Assembly (NCBI RefSeq): GCF_000485595.1
Contig: NW_014577168.1
Coordinates: 361,475-397,149, forward strand
Reading direction: 5' to 3'
From: Priapulus caudatus
Taxonomy: Eukaryota; Priapulida; Priapulimorpha; Priapulimorphida; Priapulidae
DNA: 35,675 nucleotides
Shown here: positions 1 to 9,544 of the stretch, in pieces
Layout of the letters: each line of letters starts with the position of its first letter
Position numbering within the stretch: the stretch's first letter is position 1
The notes under the pieces: model-generated
What the model saw: the letters and a program-made list of their open reading frames with translations, nothing else
The model's database searches: none
Told to the model about the DNA's origin: nothing
Made by a program: the position numbers and the translations under genes

Positions 1-143
1 CCCGATTTGTCATTTTTGTGAGACCAACGATTAGACACGGATAAAGTTTAATGATTAAGGCAAGACTTGAGCTCAAGTTTATCGAGGTAAACACAATAAA
101 TCATAGGTAGACTAAGGCTACTAAATGTTGAATTTTGCCGGTT
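1..143. repeat. Diverged relic of the fold-back MITE at 9.5-10.1 kb
   Basis: The stretch from about 62 to 143 aligns by eye with the right arm of the 9,545-10,089 fold-back element. Shared blocks in the same order are TTGAGCTCAAGTT, AATAAATC / AGTAAATC, TAAGGCTA and AATTTT/AATTTC. The copy is truncated by the window edge and more diverged than the two arms of the full element are from each other. Positions 144-323 hold nothing recognisable. Confidence 0.5.
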
Positions 144-331
144 TCAGTCTGTCTCACTCCGTTTGATACACTCCTGATAATATCACATTTATATTTTATA
201 TATATTTATACAGTCGCACGGTTGACTAAACGTGGTGCGAAACCGCATGCGAGTAGAAATAACATGCAAAAATGCACATCGGTGCACGTGCGATGTTTCG
301 CCGTGGGAGCGGATCGGTCGAGAGAGAAACG

Positions 332-520
332 CAGGGAAAAAAATATAATTTATTTTTCGGGGGCTACTTTTCAAGCTCGCGTGCATAAAAATAGCACTCT
401 AAAATTTGGTTTGCATTGAACTCTATGCAAATTTACGTGGGCTCTTTTTGGCATTTCCGGGGCTCTTTTTGGCATTTCGGGAGCTAAATCGCCCCGAGCC
501 CTCGTGTATTTTTTTCACTG
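332..520. mobile_element. hAT-like MITE with perfect 8-bp target duplication
   Basis: The element begins CAGGGAAAAAAATA and ends TATTTTTTTCACTG, so the ends are short imperfect inverted repeats of hAT type. It is flanked by an exact 8-bp direct repeat GAGAAACG (324-331 and 521-528), the duplication length expected of hAT transposases. No coding capacity is visible in 189 bp. The 3' target copy lies only 6 bp from the splice donor of the exon at 535-769. Related copies occur at 17,423-17,585 and 20,217-20,377 in VPS13 introns. Confidence 0.8.
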
Positions 521-534
521 GAGAAACGCGTCAC

Positions 535-769
535 CTTCTTCACTTCGACGGCGTCATGCGTCTCGATGCGCAGTGGCTGGCTGTAGTCCGTGCGCGGCTG
601 CTCAACGGACAGCCGCGGTCGCTTGTACTCCGGCTGGCTCGGCGTGTACATGTGACCGCTCGCACCGCTACTCTCCTGCTGCTGCTGTTGCTGCTGCTGT
701 TGTTGCTGCTGCTGATGTTGCTGCTGCGGTTGCTGATCGTAGTGGCCTCCGTACCGGTACAGCGCGTCC
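535..769 (-). CDS. Glutamine-rich exon, NCoR/SMRT-like corepressor N-terminus (exon 3)
   Basis: Internal exon bounded by an acceptor (AACAG before 769) and a donor AAG|GTGACG (GT at 534-533). It is 235 bp: one base completing the previous codon plus 78 codons. It encodes DALYRYGGHYDQQ, then a polyglutamine run with 13 consecutive Q written in mixed CAG/CAA codons, then SGHMYTPSQPEYKRPRLSVE and a charged tail ending EVKK. A basic KRPRL motif after a Gln-rich stretch, following an RRxxxLL-like motif in the previous exon, is the order found in the N-terminal region of animal nuclear receptor corepressors NCoR1/NCoR2, upstream of their SANT domains. That is family knowledge applied to a short, low-complexity match, so the assignment is tentative. 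The next exon would lie before the window start. The phase agrees exactly with the exon at 1081-1229. Confidence 0.6.
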
Positions 770-1080
770 CTGTTATCGCAGGGAAGATGGAAAGCTTGGA
801 TTAGTCGTGTAATGACAGTTGCGATTGGATGAAATGAACTTGGCATGACTAGAAATAGCTTGAGCTTCATGAAATCAAATTTTAGGTAAGAAAAAATCAA
901 TTAGAATGACCTGGAATATGACTTCAAAGTTATGAATACAAACATGGTACTCATTTCACTTTGGGTTAACAAAGAGTCGAGCTATCTCAGCCCAAAAGCG
1001 ATGCACCGACTATTCAAACGCAACAATTAAATCACTGTCAGTGTAACGGCAAGCGGGAAGTGATCGAGATTGCAGCATAC

Positions 1081-1229
1081 CTGTCGGCACTTGCTGCTGC
1101 CTGGCTCTGGTGGTGATACTGCTCAGGCAACATCGTAAGCCTCTGTCTGCGGTGCAGTTGCATGAACTGCGGTGGTGTAGGATCGCCCCGCGTATCTTCG
1201 CGGCCACCACCCTCCGCTCTCCGGTCTCC
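1081..1229 (-). CDS. NCoR/SMRT-like corepressor, exon 2
   Basis: 149-bp exon with acceptor TTAGCAG before 1229 and donor ACAG|GTATGC at its end. It starts in phase 0 and ends with two bases of an arginine codon completed by the exon at 769, so the two splice in frame. The product is GDRRAEGGGREDTRGDPTPP followed by QFMQLHRRQRLTMLPEQYHH and a short Gln/Ala stretch. The RRQRLTMLPE segment is similar in position and character to the RRRPSLLSEF segment of vertebrate corepressors. No catalytic or structured domain is expected here. This would be a disordered N-terminal part of a chromatin-acting scaffold. Overlapping open frames on the plus strand have no family resemblance. Confidence 0.6.
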
Positions 1230-1535
1230 CTGCTAACAGAAAGGGTAACGTGTGCAGACAACAACGTTCCCGAGAGAATGGTTACATCGCGTAAGATGTA
1301 AGCTGGCATGCATAAGATGGATAGCTGTAATTTATAAGATCACAGCTGTAATATTCAAGACACGAGTTAACATACGTTAAATGCAACCTCGAATGTGTGG
1401 GAAGTATCCGGATATATACCATAAAACAACATTTCTGATCATTAGATTTGGCAGTGAATGAACCGTTTCAAACAACAATTTATGTATTGCACATCTCTGA
1501 AACTGTGCAATAGTTAGTACATGATCGAAATATAC

Positions 1536-1583
1536 CTGATACATATCACTGCTAGGAAAGCCATGTCCTGAATAAGCCATCAT
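1536..1583 (-). CDS. NCoR/SMRT-like corepressor, probable first coding exon
   Basis: The exon ends at a donor CAG|GTATAT in phase 0, matching the phase-0 start of the exon at 1229. I place the start at the tandem ATGs 1583/1580. The second has A at -3 and G at +4, and the resulting N-terminus MMAYSGHGFPSSDMYQ resembles the short Ser/Gly/Tyr-rich start of vertebrate NCoR proteins. The frame stays open upstream to about 1844, and an acceptor-like GATCACAG precedes 1758. An alternative is therefore a longer coding exon 1536-1758 rather than 5' UTR. Transcript data would decide. The function is inferred only from the later exons. Confidence 0.5.
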
Positions 1584-2034
1584 CTGTCTAGTCCAAAGCG
1601 GGGCCGCCCTGGTCGAGATTGGCAGTAAAGTAGCATGTTTACTGTACATCGACCCATCTTTACCCGACTCGCCACCTGGTGGCCTAGAATAAAACACAGA
1701 TGGCTCAAAATACAACTTGTGATTTTTCCGAGGCTGCTTCTTCGGAGTCTGTTCATGTCTGTGATCAACATCTACACACAAACACACATACATGTACAAG
1801 TAATTACAACATGGATTGGAAATCATATCGACAATTTTGCACAATGGAAAAACTTTTAGTGTCAGGTACTTATACTCCTCATACTAATTTAAATGTGTTT
1901 TTATAAAACATCATCTGGCCTAATGAAATCAACTAGTTACAAATTGCAATGCATTCACATTAAAAGCCACTTGACATGCTCTAACTAACTATTATAGAAT
2001 TAATTATTATTCAATGTGCACAATTCTATGCATG

Positions 2035-2355
2035 CAGGGCACGAAATTCAGATTTTTTGCACCGACCGGCCCAGAGGGCTGGTAACCCAGTAATTTTTAC
2101 CAGCCCTCACCATAATTTACCAGCCCTCACAAATTTGTTTGTAAAATCAATGTCATGTTTCACACTTGCATTCTCGATTTAAAATTTGTAAAATGTTGAT
2201 AAGTTATGGCGTGATATCCTTCAAGTAAAACAGCAATGTAAGCTATTTGCTATAAATAATGTAGGCTATAAATAAAAATGTGGATACTCACTAACACGGC
2301 TGAAACCACAGGCTCGGAGGGCATGCCGGTGGGCCGGTACTAATTTTTCGCCTTG
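2035..2355. repeat. Probable diverged hAT-like MITE
   Basis: The left end CAGGGCACGAAATT and the inverted right end (reverse complement CAAGGCGAAAAATT) are imperfect inverted repeats. Both are followed inward by an ACCGGCCC-type block. A short internal tandem repeat TACCAGCCCTCAC occurs twice near 2100-2130. I found no matching 8-bp target duplication, so the limits are approximate. Positions 1,584-2,034 carry possible 5' UTR or intron and nothing else I recognise. Confidence 0.4.
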
Positions 2356-2565
2356 CTAGGGGGTCATTAGTGCTATTTATAGATGCACAGTGTTGATATA
2401 CTATTGAGATTCATACGGATTATCTAACAAACTTTTGCCATGTATCATTGTATGTAAACCCAGCACTGAATAAACAATATCTACCTATTACTTAAGCTTG
2501 GCCTAGGCCTAGTTATCACGACGTCTGCAAATTCACGGATATGCATAATGCAACTTAGCTATAAT

Positions 2566-3283
2566 CAGGGATGAGATTAGATAATTTAATTTTCAGCTGA
2601 CATTTTAATTAGCAAACAGAGGAGCGAGCAATGCGAGGACCGTAGGTCATTTTTTTAAAAGAATGGTGCAATTTGGTGCATTCTAAGCTATTCTGAACAA
2701 ATTATAGGAGACTCTTGAATCACCTTTTCAAGTTGTCAAAAGGAACAAACGAACTATAATAGCAAATTGGGGGGGAGGGGGCTGAAAATAGGGCAAGTTT
2801 TGTTATTAAATGTCTAGACATAATGATATTTTTATGTTTCCACCCGTCGCTTGCATTGTTTTACTCAGACATAAGCTGCCTTGCTGCGACCAGATTTGAA
2901 TGAAAAAAACACAATGCGAATTGAACAATCAGTGCATAGTCATGGGCACAGAACATGCACGCAGCAACATGTAAACCCGGCCCCAGGCCAGGCATCGTCG
3001 TTACGTGATCAGCTACCTCAAATGTTTGCCCCTCTACTGCAGCTGTGAACGAGGATTTCCTTTTCTGGTACGCAAAAACAGATACACTGTATACTTCGCT
3101 GTCAGCCTACTGTCTAGCACTCTACAGTCTACAGTCAGGTGCTATTGAGGGTATATAATTTAAATTGTTACATTGTTACCCCTTCCGCATTTTCTCAACG
3201 AATTTAGAACGTTTCAGAAAATCGACCCCTGGGACTGTAAAATCCGCGGATTTCCGCGGATCCGCGGAAGAATCTCATCCCTG
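2566..3283. mobile_element. DNA transposon fragment/MITE with TATAAT target duplication
   Basis: Perfect 13-bp terminal inverted repeats CAGGGATGAGATT / AATCTCATCCCTG bound the element. An exact TATAAT direct repeat flanks it (2560-2565 and 3284-3289). CAGGG-type ends suggest the hAT superfamily, although hAT normally duplicates 8 bp and only 6 match here. Near the right end CCGCGGA is repeated three times. The interior at 2802-3115 is shared with 8805-9118. No transposase frame is visible. Confidence 0.75.
2802..3115 (+). repeat. Dispersed repeat, copy 1 (partner 8805-9118)
   Basis: This interval aligns in direct orientation with 8,805-9,118. It starts at TTTATTAAATGTCTAGACAT, includes GTGATCAGCTACCTCAAATG, and ends near AGATACACTGTATAC. 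Both copies lie inside CAGGG-ended elements, so they are probably the body of one non-autonomous transposon family. Confidence 0.75.
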
Positions 3284-3465
3284 TATAATCAGCGAGGAAC
3301 TTGTGAAGTAAACATGATCATTTGATGATATAATAATTACTATGCGTAATGGCAACTTCTCACTCAAGTCACGGGACATTGAACAGAGGGCCACCTAGTC
3401 CGAGCCGATATGGTGGTCCGTTCCAGTAATGGGGTCAGCGGCCGCGTCTATCTCAATCACGGAAA

Positions 3466-3488
3466 GCCACCTCCAGTTTGGAGGTGGC
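3466..3488. other. Perfect 10-bp hairpin
   Basis: GCCACCTCCA and TGGAGGTGGC are perfect reverse complements separated by a 3-base loop (GTT). The hairpin lies in a GC-rich patch just 3' (on the plus strand) of a GCGGCCGC site, between two AT-rich stretches. No U-tract follows on either strand, so it does not look like a terminator. Confidence 0.7.
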
Positions 3489-3690
3489 ACTTATAAGTAA
3501 TATATCGGCCGCGATATATACAATCCTATTGCGTAGAACTTACTTTAATCTGAACTTGAATCATTTATCTACGTGCATGCACGCTATGATGACCTGGTAG
3601 CGGCCACAACATAAGAATATATCAAGTTGTTTACCTAATGGTAAATATAAACATCCAAAGAAAATGTTCTGTCTTCATTCACATTTGTCA

Positions 3691-3842
3691 ACCAATGAAA
3701 ATCACTTCCGGTTACTTCGGCTATTCCCGATGTTCAACAGGAAACATGGTATGGTCACATGGTCGCGTGCCATCTATTATTATTTTGAATTATTATTCCC
3801 GGAGTGAACCGCGAGGCTACCGGAAGTGAATTTCATTGGTCG
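3691..3842. promoter_or_regulatory. Palindromic CCAAT + ETS module, possible bidirectional promoter
   Basis: A 22-bp arm ACCAATGAAAATCACTTCCG(GT) at 3691-3712 recurs inverted at 3819-3840 with one mismatch and 106 bp between. Each arm has a CCAAT box (3692-3696, and inverted at 3835-3839) and an ETS/GABP-type CACTTCCGGT site (3703-3712, and inverted at 3819-3828). A YY1-like AAATATGGCC follows at about 3857. CCAAT plus ETS plus YY1 is a common combination in animal housekeeping promoters. The nearest gene it could serve is the corepressor-like gene on the minus strand. A MITE carrying these motifs is the alternative explanation. Confidence 0.45.
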
Positions 3843-3976
3843 ATCGAAAATCTGTCAAATATGGCCAAAATATCGAAGTTACTCTGACTAGGATGAATTA
3901 TTGCATGAAAACAAAGGTCTGAAACGGAAATAAAGTCTCGAAAGCGATAATTGACAAACAGAAGGTCTGTACTTTG

Positions 3977-5281
3977 ATATTTTGGGTCGGATATACCCCC
4001 GTCACGCCCTCAGTGCTACTAGATTCAACCTATCAATGCCCGCAACAAAACTTGCAAACAATTTTTTAGCAAGGGTGACTGCAGACGATAAACCCGCACC
4101 CTCAGATTAGCAAAGCGGAGTTTACGTCTGCATTTGCGGACTAGGGCCCACCTGGAGTTAAGAAGCGAATTTACACACACTGCCTGTCGCTGTGAAACAA
4201 AGGCTATGTCAGTTAACCTTATTAATATTGTAATAGAGGGCAACGACCTGTAACTGCAGAGAAAACCATGATTAGTGATTTTACAAAGAGGTTGCTGGGC
4301 AACTGACAGATGTTTAGCAAGTAAAACTTAAATGTTATTGCCATATTGGTGCTGGTTAATTGTTTTTTAATTGAATGAAAGGCATAGGCCTAGTTATCAG
4401 ACAGTAATTAATAATGGTAGACTCTGCGATTTCAGCACAGGAAATCACTAAAAGACTATTAACAAGTTACAATTAAAGTCAGAGACAGTAGATAAGTTTG
4501 CTGGCTAAAGAGTAAAAGGAGCAGAGAACGCCCACAGTCGCAGTTTTGCATACGTAGACCTAGGACGCGTCTAGTTTTTTCCAACTGCGTGAATATTCTC
4601 GTTTATTTTTATTTTGCTAATCCATGTGCAGCCGTCACATTTTTAATTCGTTAGCATAACTATTAGTTAATTCTCCTCCTCAAAATGACACATAACCTTT
4701 ACGCTAAGTATTTTAATTCAGATTATACAGGTTACCTCATCATTTGGTACCCTCTTTTAAGATGACATTTGTAAAAATGCAACAATTTCTCTCTCGCGCA
4801 TTTTTGTCCATTGCCAACAGCGTTTTTGGGTGCCATCTCTATCGTAAATTCTGTATTATTTAAGCGTTCATCAATTTTTTACCTCTGCTCGAGGAAGCTG
4901 TAATAATTGATGTCTAATTCGTAATTGTACTATTTCAAAAATGAAGTTAATTTAGAAGAGAAAGTAGAATTGTGGTGGGGTAATATAATTAAGCTATAAA
5001 ATTGTTTTGTTCTGTTCTCAATCTCATTGGCATTAGAAAGAGAAGATAAACGCCTATAATTTGCGTGTGACATAATTACTATAATTAAGTCTATTCGTTA
5101 TTATGCTAAATTTTAATAGCTATATGAACAATAAAAACCGGCAAAGAATACGTTTAAGTGTTACAAAATAATTGTTTTATTTGAATATAAAAAATCGCTT
5201 GTGTAGACATAGGTTCTCATTGAGTATAATTATTATGTGCATAATCTCTTATATAAAGGGCGAGCCTGTTTTGTGTCTGTC
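3977..5281 (+). repeat. 1.3-kb dispersed repeat, copy 1
   Basis: The repeat starts ATATTTTGGGTCGGATATAC and ends with the Helitron-like TTATATAAAGGGCGAGCCTG plus TGTGTCTGTC. It aligns along its length with 11,078-12,350. Copy 1 is 32 bp longer, mostly through scattered single-base insertions, for example within CTATCAATG versus CTATCCAATG and in the T-tract after GCAA. No open frame of interest is present. It overlaps the candidate Helitron start. Confidence 0.85.
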
Positions 5282-6239
5282 CTTCTGACTATCTTTCTCC
5301 ACGCCCGTAAGAGGCTCACGCCGCCTAACACCATATATATTTCTTATACGCATGTCCAGCGATGGCTAAAGGCAAGGTCAAAAAAAAAAAAATACACAAA
5401 ATAAAAAAAAAGTTAAAATTAAATTAAAGAAATGAATATATTAAAATAATAATTAGTAGAATTAAATAAAAGGAAATAAGAGTAGAGTTATTTATAAAAA
5501 AAACTAATAAATTTAAGAATATAAGGGAAATGAGTAACAAAAAAGGAAGAAATAAAAATGAAGCGAGAGATTGGGTAAAATTATCTGCTTATATAAAGTG
5601 GCGAGCCTGTTTTTTTGTGTCTGTCCTTCTGACTATCTTTTTCCCCCCCGTAAGAGTCACACCCCAATCTCTTATATAAAGGCGAGGCCTGTTTTTGTGT
5701 CTGTCCTTCTGCACTATCTTTGCCCCCCCGTAAGAGCTCACCCCCAAGCACGCATATATATTGCTTAAATCAGCGATGTCGCGAATGCCTAATAGCAAGT
5801 TCCAAAAAAAAACAAATACACAAAATAAAAAAGTTTAAAATTACAATAAAAAGTATTTATTATTTTAAAGAAATGTCCGCGAGGTGCGCATATATTCGCT
5901 CTCTGCTTATATGGTCAATGCTGTCCTTCTGACTATCTCCGCTGCCACCCGCCCGTAAGAAGCTCACAGCGCCCAAATCATATATATTCTTATCAGCATG
6001 CTCCGCGATGCCAAAAAACAAGGTCCGCAAAAAAAAAAAAATAGCAAAAATAAAAGTATTAAAATTTACAAATTAAAATTATTTATTATTTTAAGAAAAT
6101 GTCCCGCGAGGTGGCGGGCTTATATATGCTCCTGCTAAAAATTCATTCGCATACACGTCCATCCATACCATACGGCATCCGACTTGATTTGCCATTTGAA
6201 TTTGGCATTTTGACCGCTATTTCTGCTGTTCGACTATTT

Positions 6240-6605
6240 TTGTAGTTCTATTAGCCTTAGAAGTTACAGTTAAGTTTGTTAATAATCTATACCGTTAGAA
6301 GTAAGTTAAGTTGTTTAGTTACTATTACCGGCTTAGTTTAGGCCTTCGAAGGAGAGACAAAAGCGTCGTACACGGACTACTGATACTGCTGAAAGGTCTA
6401 TTGTCGGCTATTTTTGTTAGTTCTATTACCTTAGAAGTTAAGTTAAGTTTGTTAGTTCTATTACCTTAGAAGTTAAAGTATAAGTTTGTTAGTTTCTAAT
6501 TACCTTAGAAGTTAAGTTAAAGGTTTGTTAGTTCTTTACTTAGATTGTTAGTTTAATATTACCTTAGAAAGTTAAGTTAATGTTTGTTAGTTCTATTACC
6601 TTAGT
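6240..6605 (+). repeat. Degenerate ~30-35-bp tandem repeat inside the Helitron-like element
   Basis: Units of the form GTTAAGTTTGTTAGTTCTAT followed by TACCTTAGAA recur roughly eight times with irregular single-base insertions. A larger duplicated block, TCGAAGGAGAGACAAAAGCG, appears at about 6345 and 6612. It looks like an internal satellite of the element. Confidence 0.6.
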
Positions 6606-7297
6606 TACGGCTTCGAAAGGAGAGACAAAAAGCGTCGTTACAGCGACTAGCTGCTAAAAGGTATAAATGCTCCATGCTGGGCTGTATTTTTTTCGCGCAG
6701 CGCACTCTGGGATTCGTATTTTCGAGTTTTTCGTATTTATCTCCCTACAATAAATCGCCGGATCTATCTGTCTGTCTGTCTTCTTGAGACAGTATAGAGG
6801 TCACCCGTGAGGTATATTCTCAATCAGCATTACAGTGATTATTATTCAGTGATGATTATTACAGTGAATATTACTCCACTGTTAAAGTGAGAAAAATAAA
6901 TTTGGAGTTTTTGGTCATTATTGAATATTTTAATTCTATGTTAAGCAACAAATCTTTCAAATCATTCATGTATTTTTCTAAAATTAGCAGTGAAACACAC
7001 TTTTTTTGTGCTAAATCACAATGCTCAGAATGCACCCAGAGCCCACCATTTACCTTGTAGATTTCAAAATTTTCACGGGGAGGGCATGCCCCAGAAGCCC
7101 GCTAGGGTGGCTTCGCTCCGGGGCTCGCCCTAATGCACCAAAGCCGCGGCAGCTATTTTATTGCTTCGACGCCTTTGGATGCGAGCGATGCATTTTAGGC
7201 CAAAAACAATTTGCACAAAAACGCCAAATTAAGGGCAAAAAAACAAACAACAGATTTCGGTCTTCATAGCGTTTACACACCCATGTCGTGAGTTTGG

Positions 7298-7315
7298 TTA
7301 GGGTTAGGGTTAGGG
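7298..7315 (+). repeat. Three perfect TTAGGG telomere-type units
   Basis: Three exact TTAGGG hexamers in a row lie inside the Helitron-like element. This is too short to be a telomere. It is an interstitial or transposon-borne motif. Confidence 0.8.
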
Positions 7316-7740
7316 TTTTTAAACCTGGGGTTGTCAAATAGGATTTGGCCCAGATTTCCCCCCAAAAAATACTAGCGCAGCAGAAAAGTGAACAATAACA
7401 GCAATCCTAGCGCTCGACTATACACTGCAGCAGAAAAGTCAAGACGAATCCTAGAACAGCAATCCTATAGCGCTCAACTATAGTCAGGCTCAAAATCAGG
7501 CAATCGCATGAAATGCCGAAACGCAAGCAATAGCACAAAACGTATGAAATAGCAGAAAAGCAGTAACCCCTAAAAAATCCCGGGCATCGCCGGGTAGCCC
7601 AGCTAGTTATATATAAATAGTTGCAGCGTGAAAACATCTACAATACGATTAGAATACAATATTACAAAACACCTACCCACACGCCCAAGCAAATGCATGC
7701 AACCACGCATGCATGCACACATCTTTTGCAATTGATTGTA

Positions 7741-7932
7741 TTATTAATGCTCAAGGGGTCGTTGTTGTATCAGGTACTACAGATATGTATACCCCCCCCC
7801 CCTATTTAACACTAACCCTAACCATAAACATACCCTCATATAAAAATATAAACATAATACTAAACAACATAAAACTTACTCGGGTACATATCTGTAGTAT
7901 CTGATACGACAACGACCCCATCTGCATTATTA
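7741..7932. mobile_element. 192-bp inverted-repeat element (MITE)
   Basis: The left arm with GGGGTCGTTGTTGTATCAGG and ACTACAGATATGTA is repeated inverted at the right (reverse complement GGGGTCGTTGTCGTATCAGA). The outer ATTAATGC/GCATTATTAA also pair. Between the arms lies a C-run and an ACTAACCCTAACC telomere-like stretch. The target duplication is not clear. Confidence 0.65.
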
Positions 7933-8001
7933 ACCTAGTTGTATAACCTAGTTAATTCAAATACACGATTGGAGTTAGCTATATAGTATATAGTATACAT
8001 T

Positions 8002-8174
8002 TCAGTTAGATTTTCTCAGTTCTGAGTTGAGAAGTTTTCCCCAGACTGCACTAAAAGGATGCACGTATTTGGTGCTGTCACCACGGTTATCCACCAGTGG
8101 TTGACCTTCATTCGCCCAGTGGAAGATACTTCCTTCCAAGTTGTACACATCAATCATTTCTCCAAATTCTGCAT
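8002..8174 (-). CDS. Rhodanese-domain protein, last exon
   Basis: Terminal exon with acceptor TTTCTTTCAG before 8174 and stop TGA at 8004-8002. It holds two bases completing an Asp codon, then 57 codons including the stop. The product contains IDVYNLEGSIFHWANEGQPL followed by a segment with VHPF and VWGKLL. This is the conserved C-terminal part of single-domain rhodaneses found in bacteria and eukaryotes, where the helix after the active-site loop leads into a YNLEGSIFxWxNEG motif. Rhodaneses transfer sulfane sulfur through a persulfide on the active-site cysteine, which sits in the exon at 8291-8383. The protein ends shortly after WGKLL, as usual for the family. Confidence 0.88.
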
Positions 8175-8290
8175 CTGAAAGAAAGCAAATGCCAATTTTG
8201 TCAAAAGATGTGTATACAGACGTGCACATTGTGACGTTACAATGTATTTATCATTTATCTATTAATCATTTGCTAAATTTTGCTCCCTAC

Positions 8291-8383
8291 CTGTCGTCTT
8301 CAATTCGTTAATTTGTTGTGCCATTACCGAAGAGCGGTAACCAATAGAACAATAGCACACAATTGTGATATGCTCTTTTTTCT
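8291..8383 (-). CDS. Rhodanese-domain protein, active-site exon
   Basis: 93-bp exon with acceptor TTTGCAG before 8383 and donor ACAG|GTAGGG. It reads KKEHITIVCYCSIGYRSSVM then AQQINELKTTG. CYCSIGYRS is the rhodanese active-site loop in its CxxGxRS form. The second cysteine is the expected persulfide-bearing residue, so the protein is probably catalytically competent. The phase fits both neighbours: it takes one base from the exon ending at 10112 and gives one to the exon at 8174. The frame also runs open upstream to 8606, but that extension lacks rhodanese features and is best read as intron. Confidence 0.88.
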
Positions 8384-8703
8384 CTGCAAACATAATAAAG
8401 AACCAGTCAAATTTAACAGAAGCATCAGTAATAGCTACACGTTCAGCAAGAGCATAGCAGTTGTTCAAAACTGTGCAAGAATATAGTGTTGACAACAAAT
8501 TCTGTATGCTGTCAGTAGTGTCTGGTGGCATTTCCCTATAGCGTCTACCAAGCTTTATAATAGCAGTACCCCGTCTTTCAGCAATGTAACCCGAACTTGG
8601 CATCAATGAATTATCATTTTCAATATTAGTTAGCTAGATTTTTAAATAAGAAATGAAACTGATTAGCAATCCTGAGCTATATATATATCTATCTATATAT
8701 ATG

Positions 8704-9503
8704 CATGGCGCGACAAAACCACTTTCCCGCTTGCCCGGGGCAACCAAAATTCGCCCCCGGGCAAGTAGCTTGAAATTGCACGTGCCCGTATGGGCAAGCA
8801 AGTTTTTTTTATTAAATGTCTAGACATAATGATATTTTTCTTCTGTTTCCACCCGTCCCTTGCATTGTTTTGCACAGATATAAGCTGCCTTGCTACGACG
8901 AGATTTGAATGAAAAAAACACAATGCGAATGAATCAATCGGTGGATACAGTGATGTACACAACATGCACACAGCAACATGTAAACCCGGCCCCCAGGCTA
9001 GGCATGGTCATTACGTGATCAGCTACCTCAAATGTTTGCCCCTCCACTGCAACTGAACGAGGATTTTCTTTGCTGAAGTACACAAAAACAGATACACTGT
9101 ATACTGTGCTGTCAGTCTATTATATATGCATGTATGCACCGCTATATTCTCTGCGCTTACGATCCAGCCCCAAAATAAACGCGAACATATTTTATTAATG
9201 TATTGTGATAGTGTGGTGGGATTTTGATAATAAACTGACACTTGAAAAATTTTAAAATTAAAACAAACTGCGTGCTGTGTCCCAACATGAATATATTTTG
9301 TATACAAACTCGTATCAGCTGTTCAACTTTCTACCATGCCGTTAAGTGAAACGCTGGATGTTGACTAGTTGGACCTTCATTTACGTTATTTACCATTTAA
9401 ATTCATATAAAAAAAAATTCTTCTTTCTTTATGTTTTTCGGGCAAGTGACTTTTGCCTCCGGGCAACCAGTTTCATAACACTGTAGTTTTTCGTAGCACC
9501 CTG
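8704..9503. repeat. hAT-like element in the rhodanese intron; contains dispersed repeat copy 2
   Basis: The ends CATGGCGCGACAAAACCACT (left) and, inverted, CAGGGTGCTACGAAAAACTA (right) are imperfect inverted repeats. Both are followed by a GCCCGG-rich block. The interior 8,805-9,118 matches 2,802-3,115. The flanks are TATG/ATAT-rich, so a target duplication cannot be distinguished from the adjacent TATATATCTA microsatellite. No transposase is visible. Confidence 0.5.
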
Positions 9504-9544
9504 ATATGTATGTATCAGAAGTAGATAATAGAGAAGGAGTGTGA

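Larger units (their letters stand above)
5245..7606 (+). mobile_element. Non-autonomous Helitron-like element with stacked 5' ends
   Basis: The left end reads A|TCTCTTATATAAAGGGCGAG, a TC start typical of Helitron 5' termini. The right end carries a CCCGG...CCGGG hairpin (7579-7594) followed by CAGCTAG and host T at 7607, matching the Helitron rule of a 3' hairpin plus CTRR inserted between A and T. The 5' terminal block (TTATATAAAG...GCGAGCC...CTGTCCTTCTGACTATC...CCCGTAAGA) occurs about four times, at 5245, 5584, 5669 and about 5900, the last more eroded. No Rep/helicase frame exists, so the element is non-autonomous. The true start could be any of the stacked ends. The interior from 7,021 to 7,260 contains a GC-rich block around GGGGAGGGCATGCCCC that looks like another inserted repeat. 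Confidence 0.6.

Noticed and set aside
3466-3488. Rho-independent-type terminator
   Set aside because: Eukaryotic context and no T-run after the hairpin.
7298-7315. Chromosome end
   Set aside because: Only three TTAGGG units, with genes and repeats on both sides.
8384-8606. Upstream extension of the rhodanese active-site exon
   Set aside because: The frame is open but shows none of the rhodanese sequence expected before the active site. That sequence is found instead at 10,112-10,226, and a strong TTTGCAG acceptor precedes 8383.
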